Assembly: GCA_014621425.1 (NCBI GenBank)
Contig: JAANBB010000012.1
Coordinates: 186,001 to 250,000, forward strand
DNA length: 64,000 nt
Direction of reading: 5' to 3'
Source of the DNA: Cylindrodendrum hubeiense
Lineage: Eukaryota; Ascomycota; Sordariomycetes; Hypocreales; Nectriaceae
The notes below the pieces were generated by a model. That model was given only the letters and a program-made list of their open reading frames with translations, had not been told where the DNA came from and made no database searches. The position numbers and the translations under genes are program-made. Each line of letters begins with the position of its first letter. The first letter of the stretch is position 1. This document shows, in pieces, positions 11,706-22,660 of the stretch.

Positions 11706-12829
11706 CAGTGAAGATACGTCAGGAAGATATTCTGCAGGTCCGACTGAGGAGCAAATTAATACTGGTCATGAAAGATATAATTAAAATGCTGCAGTACAAG
11801 ATCCGAGAGAGCAGCGGGGGATCTTGTCTCTTATAATCATGGACTTCTTCAATATTATGGCTAAGTCACTATTTATTCTCAAAATAATTACCGAAATAGG
11901 AATAGCAAGTCATACCCAGATGTTGAGATTTTGAGGTCTCCTTCCAGTCCCCCAAAATGGATTAGTGGATATCTCGTCGTGCTTGCCCCACATCCTGATA
12001 TTCAATGGCAATCGGGCACTGGCCAGTAGTCGTAGGCGCGATTAGCTTCTCCGGATAGTTACCATTTTGAGCTAGTCGGCGATGCATCTCGCAGGTGGAG
12101 GCCGGCAATCAAATCCGATTTTCCATGTGGCTTCCTCAAATTCGATAAGATAACTGCCGGCCCCCATCGATACCATCATCTCTTGATATCGGACTAGTCA
12201 GGAGGCTTCTTATTTAGGCAGCTTCTGCCCTAAAGTCAAGACGTAAGCTCAGCAACCCTGGCTTGTCTTGACTCCCGTCTCTCTGGAAATCCCCATTGTT
12301 GATGGTCCCGCGACTCGGGAATGTCGCTATCTGGGTATTCCGTCTCTTTGCACCTCCACCTAACGTCGCTTGATCGAACCAAGCTGTAGCTCAAGCGTTG
12401 TGTTGTTCTAGAAAGATATGATAAAGCGTTGGCCTTACTCACGTGACGGCGAACGGGGAGATCACATAGCAAGAAGTTGATAGGACGCTTGGTGGGACGC
12501 GGCCTATAAGCTGCTGATTGCGTTTTGAAAATGAGTAGATGCGTCCAGTATCACCGAGTCACTAAGCAATTCCCTCTGCGGGCAATTCATTTACAGATAT
12601 AGTTGCACATTACAAAGTAGATGTGAAGATGCTAAAAAGAAAATAACGGGCAGCCTTGCCCTCCCAATGCGTCGTTGGCACAGCCTGATTGTGGAAACCC
12701 CGCAGCTGAGCATTCTCCCAACCTCATCCTCTCCGTCAGCATACGCAGAAAAGCCCGGTCACCGAGATGCTTTGAGCTCCTTCAGAAGTGAGAATCTGAT
12801 TGTTCTGATTGTGGTTTTACCAGTACAAT
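11706..12829. other. 1.1 kb without a supported gene, upstream of NLR gene
   Basis: This separates the divergent dioxygenase and NLR genes. Short frames at 12236-12472 and 12667-12903 lack any recognisable feature, and the second overlaps the NLR start in another frame. Confidence 0.4.
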
Positions 12830-15800
12830 ATGTCCTATCAGCAACCATCTCGCCGCGACGACTTCGAGATCGCCATCATCTGCGCGCTGCCGATCGAGTA
12901 TGACGCCGTGTCCTACATCTTCGACGAGTTCTGGGACGAAATTGGCGATCAATACGGACGAGCCGCGGGAGATCAAAATACCTATACCACTGGCCGTGTC
13001 GGAAAATACGATGTTGTTTTGGCACTCTTGCCACACATGGGCAAAGCCAACGCAGCTAGCACGGCCGCCAGCCTATGCTCGAGCTATGGTGGTTTGCAGG
13101 TCGCTTTGCTCGTTGGAGTCTGCGGTGGTGTGCCATATGGTCGAAAGGGTGAAATATTGCTGGGCGACGTCGTTGTTAGCAAGACTCTTATCCAGTATGA
13201 CTTTGGCCGACAGTACCCAGACAAGTTTGTGTGCAAAAACACCATTGATGACAGTCTTGGCCGGCCAAATAAAAACATCCGCAGCCTGCTCGCCTTATTC
13301 GAGACCGATTTAGGTCTTAAAAGACTGGAAGCACGCACTGCCTATTTTCTTCAGCAACTCCAGGCCAACGCCATTCCTGCAAGGCGACAGGGCAAGTACG
13401 ACTATCCGGGACCAGCCGAGGATAGGCTCTTCAACCCGACTTACCGCCATAAGCACTATAGATCGTCAAATTGCATCTGCCGTGATTTTTTGATGGACTC
13501 AGACCCGGTTTGTGACGAAGCGCTTGGCTCAATATGTAAAGATCTGGGATGTAGTGATCAGCATCTCTTAATAAGGCAACGGATCCAGGCTATGCAGTGC
13601 TCGGAAGAGAGTGGCGGTGCATTTCAGCAGCCTGCAGTGCATCTGGGAGCTGTCGCATCAGGAGACATGGTGCTTAAATCAGCTACAGACCGGGACAGAA
13701 TTGCCAGTGATTTAGACGTGATTGCGTTCGAGATGGAGGGCGCTGGGGTTTGGGAGGAAATGCCATGCATCGTGGTCAAGGGAGTCTGCGACTACGCGGA
13801 TAGTCACAAGCATAAGGGATGGCAAGACTACGCAGCGGCTACGGCCGCCTCGGCATCCAAGGCGATTCTAGAACGCTATATCCGACCTGACAAATCTATG
13901 GACGCATCCACTGGCAGCGGTGAGTCATTGCCTCTGATGTTAGAGCCATCTAATTAGCGTTGCAACCTCCAAATTCCTGGCCACAATTTCACTGTTGCTA
14001 ACATTTCCCTTGGGGTATAATAGCGAGAGAAGAAGACCGTCAGCGAGAAGAGCGACGCCGGGAAGTCGAGCAGCTCCTCCAGAGGATCTACACTTCCCCC
14101 TATAAGGATCGCAAAGACAGGAGCCCGGAGCGGACACCGGGCACATGCGAGTGGTTCACCAGTCACCGCATTTTTCAAAACTGGCACGACAGCACAGAAG
14201 CGAGTTTACTCTGGGTCTCTGCAGATCCTGGATGTGGGAAGTCAGTTTTGGCCAAGCATTTAGTGGACACAGTGCTACCAAGTACGGATTCGAGAACCAC
14301 CTGCTATTTCTTCTTCAAGGACGACTTCAACGATCAGAGAAGTCCAGCAGGCGCTCTATGCTGTATCTTGCGTCAAATTTTCATACAAAAGCCCGCTCTT
14401 CTTTCAATATCGCTTCTTAAGAGGTTCAGGGAAGACGGAATGAATCTTCTCCAATCCTTTCAAGACCTCTGGGATATCTTCATCAGCATTGCTAGTCACC
14501 AGAGCGCTGGTGAAATCATCTGCATCCTGGATGCTCTTGATGAATGCGAAGAAAGCGAAGGTGGAGGAAGAACTCAGATCGCTGGGGCCTTAAGCGAACT
14601 CTACGCCGGTCGTACAAGGACTTTTACGTTGAAGATTCTCTTGACGAGTCGACCGTATATCCATATCCAGCGAAACTTCCAGTCTCTAGAAGATCGCGTA
14701 CCTACTATTCACCTTCATGGAGAAGATGAAACCGAGGTCAACAAAATTCAACGAGAGATAGATATTGTAATCAGAAGCAGACTTGACGACCTCAGCACAA
14801 GGCTAAAGCTCCTTCCGGAAGAACGACAGGTTTTGCAAGAAGAGCTCACGCGCGTCCCCAACCGTACATACCTTTGGGTTCATCTCATCTGCGATTTCAT
14901 CAAAAACAGTATCATCATTTCTCCAAGTACCTTACGTACGGATATTAAACAAATTCCCAGGACGGTAGATGATGCATACGAGAAGATTCTTTGCAGGAGT
15001 CCAGACCAGGAAAAAGCTCAAATACTTTTGCATATTGTCGTTGCAGCTGTACTACCTCTGTCATTGAAAGAGATGGCACACGCATTGAAAATTAACAATG
15101 ACCAGCCACGCGGCAAGTTTGAGTTCGAGCCGGAACTCAGATTTTCCATTACGATCAGAGAGCTATGCGGCCTTTTCGTGACGGTTATAGACTCAAAAAT
15201 ATACCTGCTTCACCAAACGGCAAGAGAGTTCTTGGTACAGACGCAGTCTGCACATCCGTTGAATTATCCAGGGCACAGCAATAGCTCTTTGAAGTGGAAA
15301 TCTTCACTATGGCCAGGCGATTCAAACCGCATTCTTGCAAATATTTGCGTTAGATGTCTTCTCTTCACCGGCGACAGGAGATACTGTCGAGGCGTAGATG
15401 AGACGATTGAGCAACAAGTTAACGATCGCGCCTTCTTTAACTATTCCGCGAAATACTGGGCTGCTCACATGCGGATCGCAGATGTGAAAGATGATGAAGC
15501 TATGACGCAGAACATGCTGAGACTCTGTGATGCACAGTGGCAGGGCTTTTTTCCCTGGTTCGAGGTTTACTGGACGGCGACGAGAAAGTCAAACAGCTAT
15601 CCAGAACACTTGACACCCCTCATAATAGCATCATTTTTCGGATTAAGAGACGCGGTGTGCCTCTTACTGGGGGCAGGCAATTTCGACATTGATGCAATTG
15701 ATGAGGTCTATGGACGGTCGGCGCTATCGTGGGCCGCGCGTAACGGATACGAAGACGTCGTCAATCTACTTCTGAGGAAAAGAGCTCCTGTCAGGATGTT

Positions 15801-16884
15801 CTGGAAACTGCGCAGCAAGAGAAGCATGATTAATAAGAAAGATAAAAGCGGTATAATGCCCATACGGCTAGCTGTCCAGGAGGGACATGCCGGTGTGATG
15901 AAGCTGCTGCTTGATACAGGCAAGGTCGACCTCAAAGATCAACATAATCAGAGTCTGCTATTCTTAGCTACTAAGAACTGCCATGAGGCTATAGTGAAGC
16001 TGCTTCTTGATACAGGGAAGATTGATCCCGACTCAAAGGATGATTACGAGCAGCGGACTCCGATATCTTATGCCTCTCAGTACGGTCATGTAGCTATCGT
16101 AAAACTGCTGCTTGATACAGGCAAGGTCGATCCCGAATCGAAGGATGATGACGAGCAGCGAACTCCGATATCTTATGCCGCCGAGAACGGTCATGGAGCT
16201 ATTGTGAAGCTGCTGCTTGACACGGGCAAGGCCGATCCTGACTCAATGGATGATGACAAGCAGCGGACTCCGATATCTTATGCTGCTCAATACGGTCATG
16301 AAGCTATTGTGAAGCTTCTGCTTGATACAGGCAAGGTTGATCCTGACTCAAAGGATCAGTTTAAGTGGACTCCGATATTTTATGCCTCTCAGTACGGCCA
16401 TGTAGCTATAGTGAAGCTGCTTCTTGATACAGGCAAGGTCGATCCCGACTCAAAGGATAATTACGAACAGCGGACTCCGATATCTTATGCCTCGCAGTAC
16501 GGTCATATAGCTACCACAAAACTGCTGCTTGATACAGGCAAGGTCGATCCTGACTCAAAAGGTGATTATAAGAAGCGGACTCCGATATCTTATGCTGCTC
16601 ATCACGGTCATGGAGCTATTGTGAAGCTTCTGCTTGATACAGGCAAAGTCGATCCTGACTCAAAGGATCAGTTTGAGTGGACTCCGATATTTTATGCCTC
16701 TCAGTACGGCCACGTAGCTATAGTGAAGCTACTGCTTGAAACAGGCAAGGTCAACCCCAACTCAAAGGATGACCAAGGCTATACTCTAGTATCTTATGCC
16801 GCTCCGTACGGGCATGAAGCTATTGTGAAGCTTCTGTTAAATACAGGCAAGGTCCATGCCAACTCAAAGGATCAGCAAGAGTGA
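12830..16884 (+). CDS. NLR-type protein: PNP/UDP-phosphorylase - NACHT - ankyrin repeats
   Basis: Exons 12830..13919 and 14024..16884 (104-nt intron with a GCTAAC branch) give 1316 residues. Residues about 10-350 form a nucleoside-phosphorylase-like domain: FEIAIICALPIEYDAV at the start, GVCGGVPY, and EMEGAGVWEEMPCIVVKGVCDYAD near the end. The central NACHT ATPase shows Walker A (DPGCGKS, about 431-437), Walker B (ICILDALDEC, about 530-539) and LLTSRPY. From about residue 890 come ankyrin repeats. Two are divergent; then roughly nine are almost identical around the core GHxAIVKLLLDTGKVDPDSKD. This three-part layout is that of fungal NOD-like receptors, cytosolic sensors linked to non-self recognition and regulated cell death. 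The stop at 16882 falls inside a further repeat whose frame stays readable to 16944, so the protein may be shortened. Confidence 0.93.
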
Positions 16885-16944
16885 GCTCCACTCTCCTATA
16901 CTTCTGATTACGGCCACGAAGCTGTCGTACAGATTCAACAATAA
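15836..16944 (+). repeat. tandem ankyrin-coding repeats, about 100 nt unit
   Basis: About ten 99-105 nt units lie in tandem inside the NLR gene. Nucleotide runs such as aagctgctgcttgatacaggc recur with few changes. Two units reading KDQF(K/E)WTPIFYASQYGHVA, at about 16350 and 16660, are nearly the same and each is followed or preceded by similar neighbours. This suggests a higher-order duplication of about 300 nt. Such uniformity indicates recent unequal exchange or gene conversion. Confidence 0.85.
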
Positions 16945-17360
16945 AACTACAGTCAAAGCCCAATAAATCCTTGAGAATGCAAACGATCTCTTTATCGAAA
17001 TTGCCATTACGCACACAAGACATGGTCCGAGCAGCAGTTCAATATTGAGCGCCAACAAGGGGGCGTAGGTGATTCAGCATTTCAGCTCACCAGGAGGTTG
17101 GATTGCTTGCCACTATTCACTCTGCACTAGGCACACTTTTTCTGAAATTTACTGCAGCATCACTCAACCCCAATCTTGACTAAAGTGCAAGTAACTCTTA
17201 AGCCGCTATCCAAAAACAACGCGGCGATCCATCATGCAATTGACGAGGTTGTTGGGCGTTGTGACTCAAATGTTGAGATATACATCTTTTGTACGTGTAA
17301 AGGTTTTCGGGTTTGACCATTTTGTAGCGCATTTCGTATCCTAAGCGAATGTCACTCACT
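16945..17360. other. no gene seen
   Basis: The stretch follows the end of the ankyrin-readable frame. No frame here has protein-like character, and I see no repeat. Confidence 0.35.
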
Positions 17361-18180
17361 GATTACGGTAGACTTGAACACAAATCCATTAGATAATATA
17401 TCTCCATCCTCGACTATAAACACGGATCGACCAATAAAATACACCTTCCCTTGGATCTCATCCGTGGCCACGAAAGGCAAATCATCCGCACTATTTGTGA
17501 AGCGAAATCCCTCTACTGGGGTGCCTAGGAATTCCCCGTCGCCCTTGTATACAACCTATAATAGTGAGTTATGGAATTCCCTTCTGATAGTTGCAGAAGT
17601 CCCTTCGCATATGCCACCGCAACTCGTACTACCACATAGCCACCAGTCGGCGAACGATAGATCTGCCGACTCATGTAAAATAACAAAGCCTCTTCGCTGC
17701 TACCTCCTAAGCTGATTTCTTGGACAGTATTTTCATGCCGATCATAATCATTCACCCCTGAACAGCAACTTGCCTCGAAACTGCATTTAGTAATATGTCC
17801 AGAAATCATTTTGTTTGGTCATGTTGATATAAAGGCACCTACTTATACAACACTCTGTTTGTATCTTTCAAACTCCATCTCAAGCTTCAGATGGATTTAA
17901 TTTATTTCGATACCAATTTTCCGAGTTAGCAGAAGGAGGGGTAGGGAGACGGTAATACTTACGCTGCATAAACACGTAGTCCCGCATTTTTCTTGCCAAG
18001 ACGTCTTCTTTAAAATGACTGAGTTCCCTATCTACACAACTATAATTGTTCTGATCACTAACGTAGTCCAAATATAGCGCGCTCTGCTATCTCCTCTGGG
18101 CTCATCAGCTCTCGGTTTGTGAGAGGTATTCCTGGCGAAATGCGTTGAAGTTGGGGATCGGCCAATCCCACAATAACACC
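17361..18180 (-). CDS. unrecognised multi-exon gene or decayed gene, structure uncertain
   Basis: Two minus-strand blocks read as real protein. One, 17800-17600, contains VQEISLGGSSEEALLFYMSR. The other, 17561-17366, starts VVYKGDGEFLGTPVEGF and ends KSTVIS before a TGA. They can be joined in phase by an intron with GTACGA donor and TATAG acceptor, giving ..GGYVV-VVYKGDG... Upstream, a GTAAGTATT donor near 17962 with a CTAAC branch site implies at least one further exon, readable as DRELSHFKEDVLARKMRDYVFMQ around 18030-17965. I could not connect all exons without a stop or phase break, and no start codon is convincing. It may therefore be a pseudogene. No family is recognised. Confidence 0.35.
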
Positions 18181-18357
18181 TCAGAAAGAGTACAATACCA
18201 TGTGCAAAATGGAATGATGGTCGGAAACGATAGGGATCTCTTTTTCTTTTTCTTTATAAAAAGAAAAAAGGATTGGGGACACTGCACCTTTCACTGCTCT
18301 TTGCTATTAAGCAGCGCAACCGTAGTCCCAAAGCCATCAACACCACCTAGCCCAGCA

Positions 18358-19205
18358 ATGGCATCGCCAAAAGGGGCCCATTTTCCGCCATATTTCGACG
18401 TCAAACTGTACCGATACACTCTGTCACTCGTTGCTGCCATTGTAGGTATCGTCATCTTTGCTCTTCTTGTCATTGCTCACGCATGAAATCTCCACCATAC
18501 CCAAGCATGCGTCTTTGTCGTCTTCACAATTAGTAGTCTTTACCCGGCAGCATTCTCACCCAGTGTTTCCTATATTCAGGGCAAATTGCACTAATCCGAC
18601 CATTCCCAGTTCAAACCATCGGCTATTGCGGTCGAGTATGGTCGCACTACGACTAGTACATGGTAGGGGCTTCATTATCCAAGCCATTCCCATCATCGTC
18701 GCCCCAGCTCTCTATGCCGCACCCATCTACATGATCCTCAGTCATTTACCCCGGGCCCTGAGTGTTGAACCCCTGTCTCTTATCCCTTTGTCATGGGTTA
18801 CCAGGATTTTCATCACCGGTGACATCGTCTCCTTCAGTCTGCAAACGGATGGTCGCGGCAGTCAATCAGCCAGGACACTCGCGCTTTACATCATTAGCAA
18901 AAATATCATCGTCGATGAGCTATGGGTCCAGCTTTGTATCTTCGGTCTCTTTGTAACCACATCTCTCCTGTTCAACTACCGACTTGTCAAAACATCCATT
19001 CTTATTGCAAGCCGAGGTGATAATCCCCCTCGTCCGAATTATCTTTTGAGTCATTAAATAACTCCAGGGTAATGAGGCGTACTTGGTTTCACATAACGTC
19101 GCTCTCTGTATCTTTGATTTACTTCTCATGGCTGCTGTCATGACGGTCTTCCTGATCTGATATGTGGGAGGCCTCGAGAAGAATAAATATTCGGGAGATG
19201 AGGTC
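18358..19205 (+). pseudogene. broken RTA1-like lipid-translocating exporter gene
   Basis: Fragments of a seven-helix RTA1 family membrane protein lie in order but in all three plus frames. The N-terminus MASPKGAHFPPYFDVKLYRY and its first helix end at a TGA (18484) where relatives have Trp. GYCGRVWSHYD follows at about 18620-18653 in another frame and hits TAG (18654). GFIIQAIPIIVAPALY, RIFITGDIVSFSLQ and the next helices continue in the third frame to about 19010. The usual stretch between the cytosolic RGD loop and VRxIFRVxEY is missing. The last helix (FDLLLMAAVMTVFLI) is interrupted by TGA at 19158 before YVGGLEKNKYSGDEV. Introns cannot explain all of these breaks. RTA1 relatives confer resistance to 7-aminocholesterol and similar compounds. 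Confidence 0.85.
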
Positions 19206-20025
19206 TTGCTCGGATCCAACCATGACACGATAGATGATCGAAATGGTTACAAGTAGATACAGCGGCTCATATTGGGGGTCGGCACGAATATAGAGGGTGG
19301 AGTCGTGAAAGAGGGACCTGCACTCCGACTGCGATTTGAACATATAACATAAAATTGCAGTTTTCTGTTTCGGTCTCACAATGACCAAATACCAGCACTC
19401 TGGTTACTTTATCCCTTACTCTTGCCTGCTATTTGTTTTCAAAGCATCCCGCTGCTCCGGTCACTGACTGCCCATGGGTCGTGCCCCTTTAGCACCAAGT
19501 ATGCCAGCGCGACTAGCTGCTTTCAATTGTCTAAATCCGGGCTCGGATATATCTCGCCCACCTCGCCATCTTCCACCATACTACCCATGCACTTTCAGCC
19601 GGTCCTCGGAAATATTCTTCTCTGTTCCGGATGTATGGTAATTTCTTGCAGTTCGCCCCACTCGCATTGTGGCAAATCTCGGAGACCGAGCGTGGCGTAG
19701 ACAGTATCACCACAATTACCGTCTGATGCCAGCCACATGCACGCCATTGGACTCGCGGGCAATTAAGCTTGTCGACAATTGCCGACTCTCCTGCAGGCAA
19801 CGGCAAATTGTAAGACGGTGATTTACAGAGCTGCGTGAAAAGGGTTCGCTCCCTGATCAGTTATAAATATGTCATCAGCCCATATCCGTGCCAGTGTAAA
19901 TTAATGGAGCAACCAAGAGTACAAAGATTCTTATTCTTCCGCTTCGTTTCTTTATCAACATCTCTCCTTTGTTGATTATTCTATCTTTGACTACGACGCC
20001 TCTAATAGCTTCGCAAAAATTCAGG
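19206..20025. other. 0.8 kb without a supported gene
   Basis: Short frames at 19422-19700 and 19531-19806 on opposite strands show no family features. The stretch contains the promoter of the SNG1-like gene. Confidence 0.35.
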
Positions 20026-21333
20026 ATGGGACCACCAATGGAAGAAGCCTTTTCCATCCACGAGCTGGGTCGACGGCGGTTTCGACATCCTGAATGGCAC
20101 GGCCGACGGAAATCGTTCATTATCCCCAAGATCATGATGGGTGTCATCATTCTGATCATGTTCCTTGCGATCATGTCCAACTTCTTTGGGACAGCTTTCA
20201 GGCAGACAGGCCGCATCAAGGCCCTTAAGATTCTCGCTATTGATTACGACGGAGGTGACATCAGCGAAGCCATCGAGAATGCATACTCCGAGCTTCAAAG
20301 CGACGCCTTCCCGACTATCGAATTCCGATCATCCAGCGACTTCCCTGACTCGGCCTCTGTCCGCCGTGCCGTGTGCCGTGGTCACTATTGGGCCGGCATC
20401 TACACTCATTCGAACGCATCTTCCCGACTGTCAGCTGCCCTCAGTGGCGACGATGCAGCATCTTCGTATAACTCGACCGACACGTTTACATACATCTACA
20501 ATCAAGCGCGTTATCCAACCGTGGCAGATGGCCAAATCCGCAGTGGCATTGAGGAACTGATTGACGGAGCTCGGAGCGCTTATTACCAGTCAAAGGGCGG
20601 GAAGAACGCATTGACTTCCATTAACCGCTCCGACGAGAACGCTGTCACAGCATATCTCAACCCCTTCAGTGCCACTAGCAATCTCATAATGCCCACCACT
20701 CAAGGCACTCGCGTCTATTACAACACGGCATTCATGGTGGTGCCGATCCTTGCGCAATTCTTCCTTATCTTGGCCATGAACGGTATCAGCTCACAGCATA
20801 ACGTGTTTACGCATGCGAGCATTCGGGATGTCTGGTTAATCCGTTTCGCAATTGGAAAAGTCTACTCCTTTATCGGCGCCTTGGTCATGACGGGGTACTT
20901 GTGGGCATTTCGCGAGGACTGGAATGTCACTGGACGAGAATTTGTGTTAACCTGGCTTGTTATGTGGCTCCATACCGAAGTCAACTGGGTGCTGATGGAG
21001 TCACTGATTGCAAGCTACATTCCGCTTCAGTTCATATCCCTCTTCGTTGTGAGCTGGGTGATGGTAAATGTCGCCAGTTCGATCTTTCCCTTCGAGTTGA
21101 GTCCTGGCTGGTACCGCTGGGGATATGCGTTGCCTGCTCATGAGACATATGAGATGCTTGTGTACGTCTGGTCTGGCTGTGCGAACCCGATGCGGGTGGC
21201 TCTTCCCGTTATGTTTAGCTGGCTGGTTCTCGGACATGTTATCGCCTGGTTTTCGATCCGAAAGCGATGTCTTGATGCAGAGAGGGAGTTGAAGATGAGC
21301 AGCAGTGGCAGCGAGGGCTCCGAGTCTAATTAG
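20026..21333 (+). CDS. SNG1 / DUF3533 family membrane protein
   Basis: A single exon of 435 residues begins at the first ATG (MGPPMEEAFSIHELG). A hydrophobic helix at about residues 30-55 (IIPKIMMGVIILIMFLAI) is followed by a roughly 200-residue soluble loop, then five or six membrane helices from about residue 245 to 410 and a polar Ser-rich tail. This topology, the RQTGRIKALKILAIDYD segment after helix 1 and the YNTAFMVVPILAQFF region match yeast SNG1-like proteins. SNG1 was named for nitrosoguanidine resistance and is tied to plasma-membrane lipid asymmetry. It is next to a broken RTA1 gene; both families affect membrane lipid transport or drug tolerance, which may be chance. Confidence 0.88.
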   Translation: MGPPMEEAFSIHELGRRRFRHPEWHGRRKSFIIPKIMMGVIILIMFLAIMSNFFGTAFRQTGRIKALKILAIDYDGGDISEAIENAYSELQSDAFPTIEFRSSSDFPDSASVRRAVCRGHYWAGIYTHSNASSRLSAALSGDDAASSYNSTDTFTYIYNQARYPTVADGQIRSGIEELIDGARSAYYQSKGGKNALTSINRSDENAVTAYLNPFSATSNLIMPTTQGTRVYYNTAFMVVPILAQFFLILAMNGISSQHNVFTHASIRDVWLIRFAIGKVYSFIGALVMTGYLWAFREDWNVTGREFVLTWLVMWLHTEVNWVLMESLIASYIPLQFISLFVVSWVMVNVASSIFPFELSPGWYRWGYALPAHETYEMLVYVWSGCANPMRVALPVMFSWLVLGHVIAWFSIRKRCLDAERELKMSSSGSEGSESN

Positions 21334-21850
21334 AAAGTAGAGTAGTAGATCGATGGATATAGACATAGACATAGACATGTATACACTTTCTTAGTTATTG
21401 TCACTGGGTCATTAGCGTGTGGTTCAATGTACGGTCTACTTTCAGAGGGCGTGTGCACCTCTGCGTTCAACTTTGGTGACTCAACTCTCAGCTGATGGAT
21501 CATCGAAAGGTTCCACTCTGAACACAGATAACTGTCGGGATGATAAGGCACCAGATAATCCCAAAACTTGCCCAAACTTAATTAGCGTCGGATGACAAGA
21601 CATTCAGTTCCCCTAGTCAAAATCCATTCGTCACGGGCCGAGTTAGTCCGACACCAGTTGCTCTGGCTCTGGCTCTGACTCACATTTGCCGACGGAGGAT
21701 GCATGATTCATAATTGGCAATATAAGATCTCACTTTGCTTTGAATGCCTCTCAACTTGGGTTGTTTTTTTCTTCCCTCCTTTTTCGCATTATCCAGCAAT
21801 CAAGCCGTTAATTGTCATCCTAGGTGACATCAACTCGAACAGCCAGAAAA
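21334..21850. other. intergenic, no gene seen
   Basis: A three-unit AGACAT microsatellite at 21361-21378 follows the SNG1-like stop. Nothing else is recognisable before the acetyltransferase start. Confidence 0.35.
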
Positions 21851-22339
21851 ATGTCTCAGCCACCCCGCACACCCATCGAAGGTGTTTCTATCACAAAAGC
21901 CAACGTCGAAGATATACCAGCTATCAAAGCCATAGTCAATGATGCGTATTCGAAATATGTTGAGCGAATTGGCAAGGAGCCTGCTCCAATGACAACAGAC
22001 TACTATGAAGTCTTAAACACGCATGACATCTTCGTCCTTAAAACCGATACGACTAAGACCATCGTCGGCTCAATTGTGCTTGCCACAGACATCGATTCGA
22101 ATTCAATCAAGATCAATAATTTGGTTGTTGACACTGCAGCCCAGGGTCGCGGGTATGGACGGGTACTTATGAACTATGCTGAGGGTTTGGCACGATCACA
22201 AGGCCTCGCAGCGCTCACACTGTTTACAAACATCAAAATGTACGAGAACCTTGGTCTATACGCGAAAATGGGGTTTGTTGAGACTGAACGGAAGACCGAG
22301 TCGGGATACGAGCGTGTGTACTTTCGCAAAGATTTGTGA
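21851..22339 (+). CDS. GNAT family N-acetyltransferase
   Basis: One exon of 162 residues starts at ATG 21851 (MSQPPRTPIEGVSITKANVED). The acetyl-CoA binding motif A is clear as INNLVVDTAAQGRGYGRVLM at about residues 88-107, with the Q/R-x-x-G-x-G/A loop. Motif B follows as LTLFTNIKMYENLGLYAKMGFVE, including the conserved Tyr that acts as general acid in many members. The length is typical for a stand-alone GNAT. The acceptor cannot be told from sequence; small amines, amino acids and antibiotics are all possible. Confidence 0.88.
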   Translation: MSQPPRTPIEGVSITKANVEDIPAIKAIVNDAYSKYVERIGKEPAPMTTDYYEVLNTHDIFVLKTDTTKTIVGSIVLATDIDSNSIKINNLVVDTAAQGRGYGRVLMNYAEGLARSQGLAALTLFTNIKMYENLGLYAKMGFVETERKTESGYERVYFRKDL

Positions 22340-22660
22340 AAAAGGACACGCAGTCATTCATCACTACAGAGGTCTGGTCTAGGAGGTAGTATTAGCTTGT
22401 AGTCAGGGAGATCCGCCTCCAATTAATTGCCAGCCGAACATAGTAGCTGCTAAGAATATAATTTCAATGACCCTTGTGCATAAGTCTTCTATTCATAGCA
22501 TAATATCATAATCACATAACTACCAGCACCCCACATCAGTCTGACAAAGCGCTAGTGCTGACGTGAGGTCATCACCAGCTAGTATAAAAGCTCCGACTAA
22601 TTGCCAGACACCTAGCATTCCACACTGGAAAACATCATCTTCGAGCTAACACCTACTAAA
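22340..22660. promoter_or_regulatory. promoter region with TATA box
   Basis: TATAAAAG at 22583-22590 lies about 75 bp before the ATG of the next gene, a usual spacing for a fungal promoter. Its neighbourhood contains no coding frame. Confidence 0.45.

Noticed and set aside
16882..16884. RIP mutation as the cause of the NLR stop
   Set aside because: The TGG to TGA change corresponds to C to T in a CpC rather than the usual CpA context, so RIP is not specifically supported.
18239..18272. CTTTTTCTTT / AAAAGAAAAAAG hairpin
   Set aside because: Low-complexity pyrimidine tract with its complement; a terminator or structural role cannot be supported in a eukaryotic context.
21361..21378. AGACAT microsatellite
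   Set aside because: Only three units, in a 3' flank; too short to be informative.
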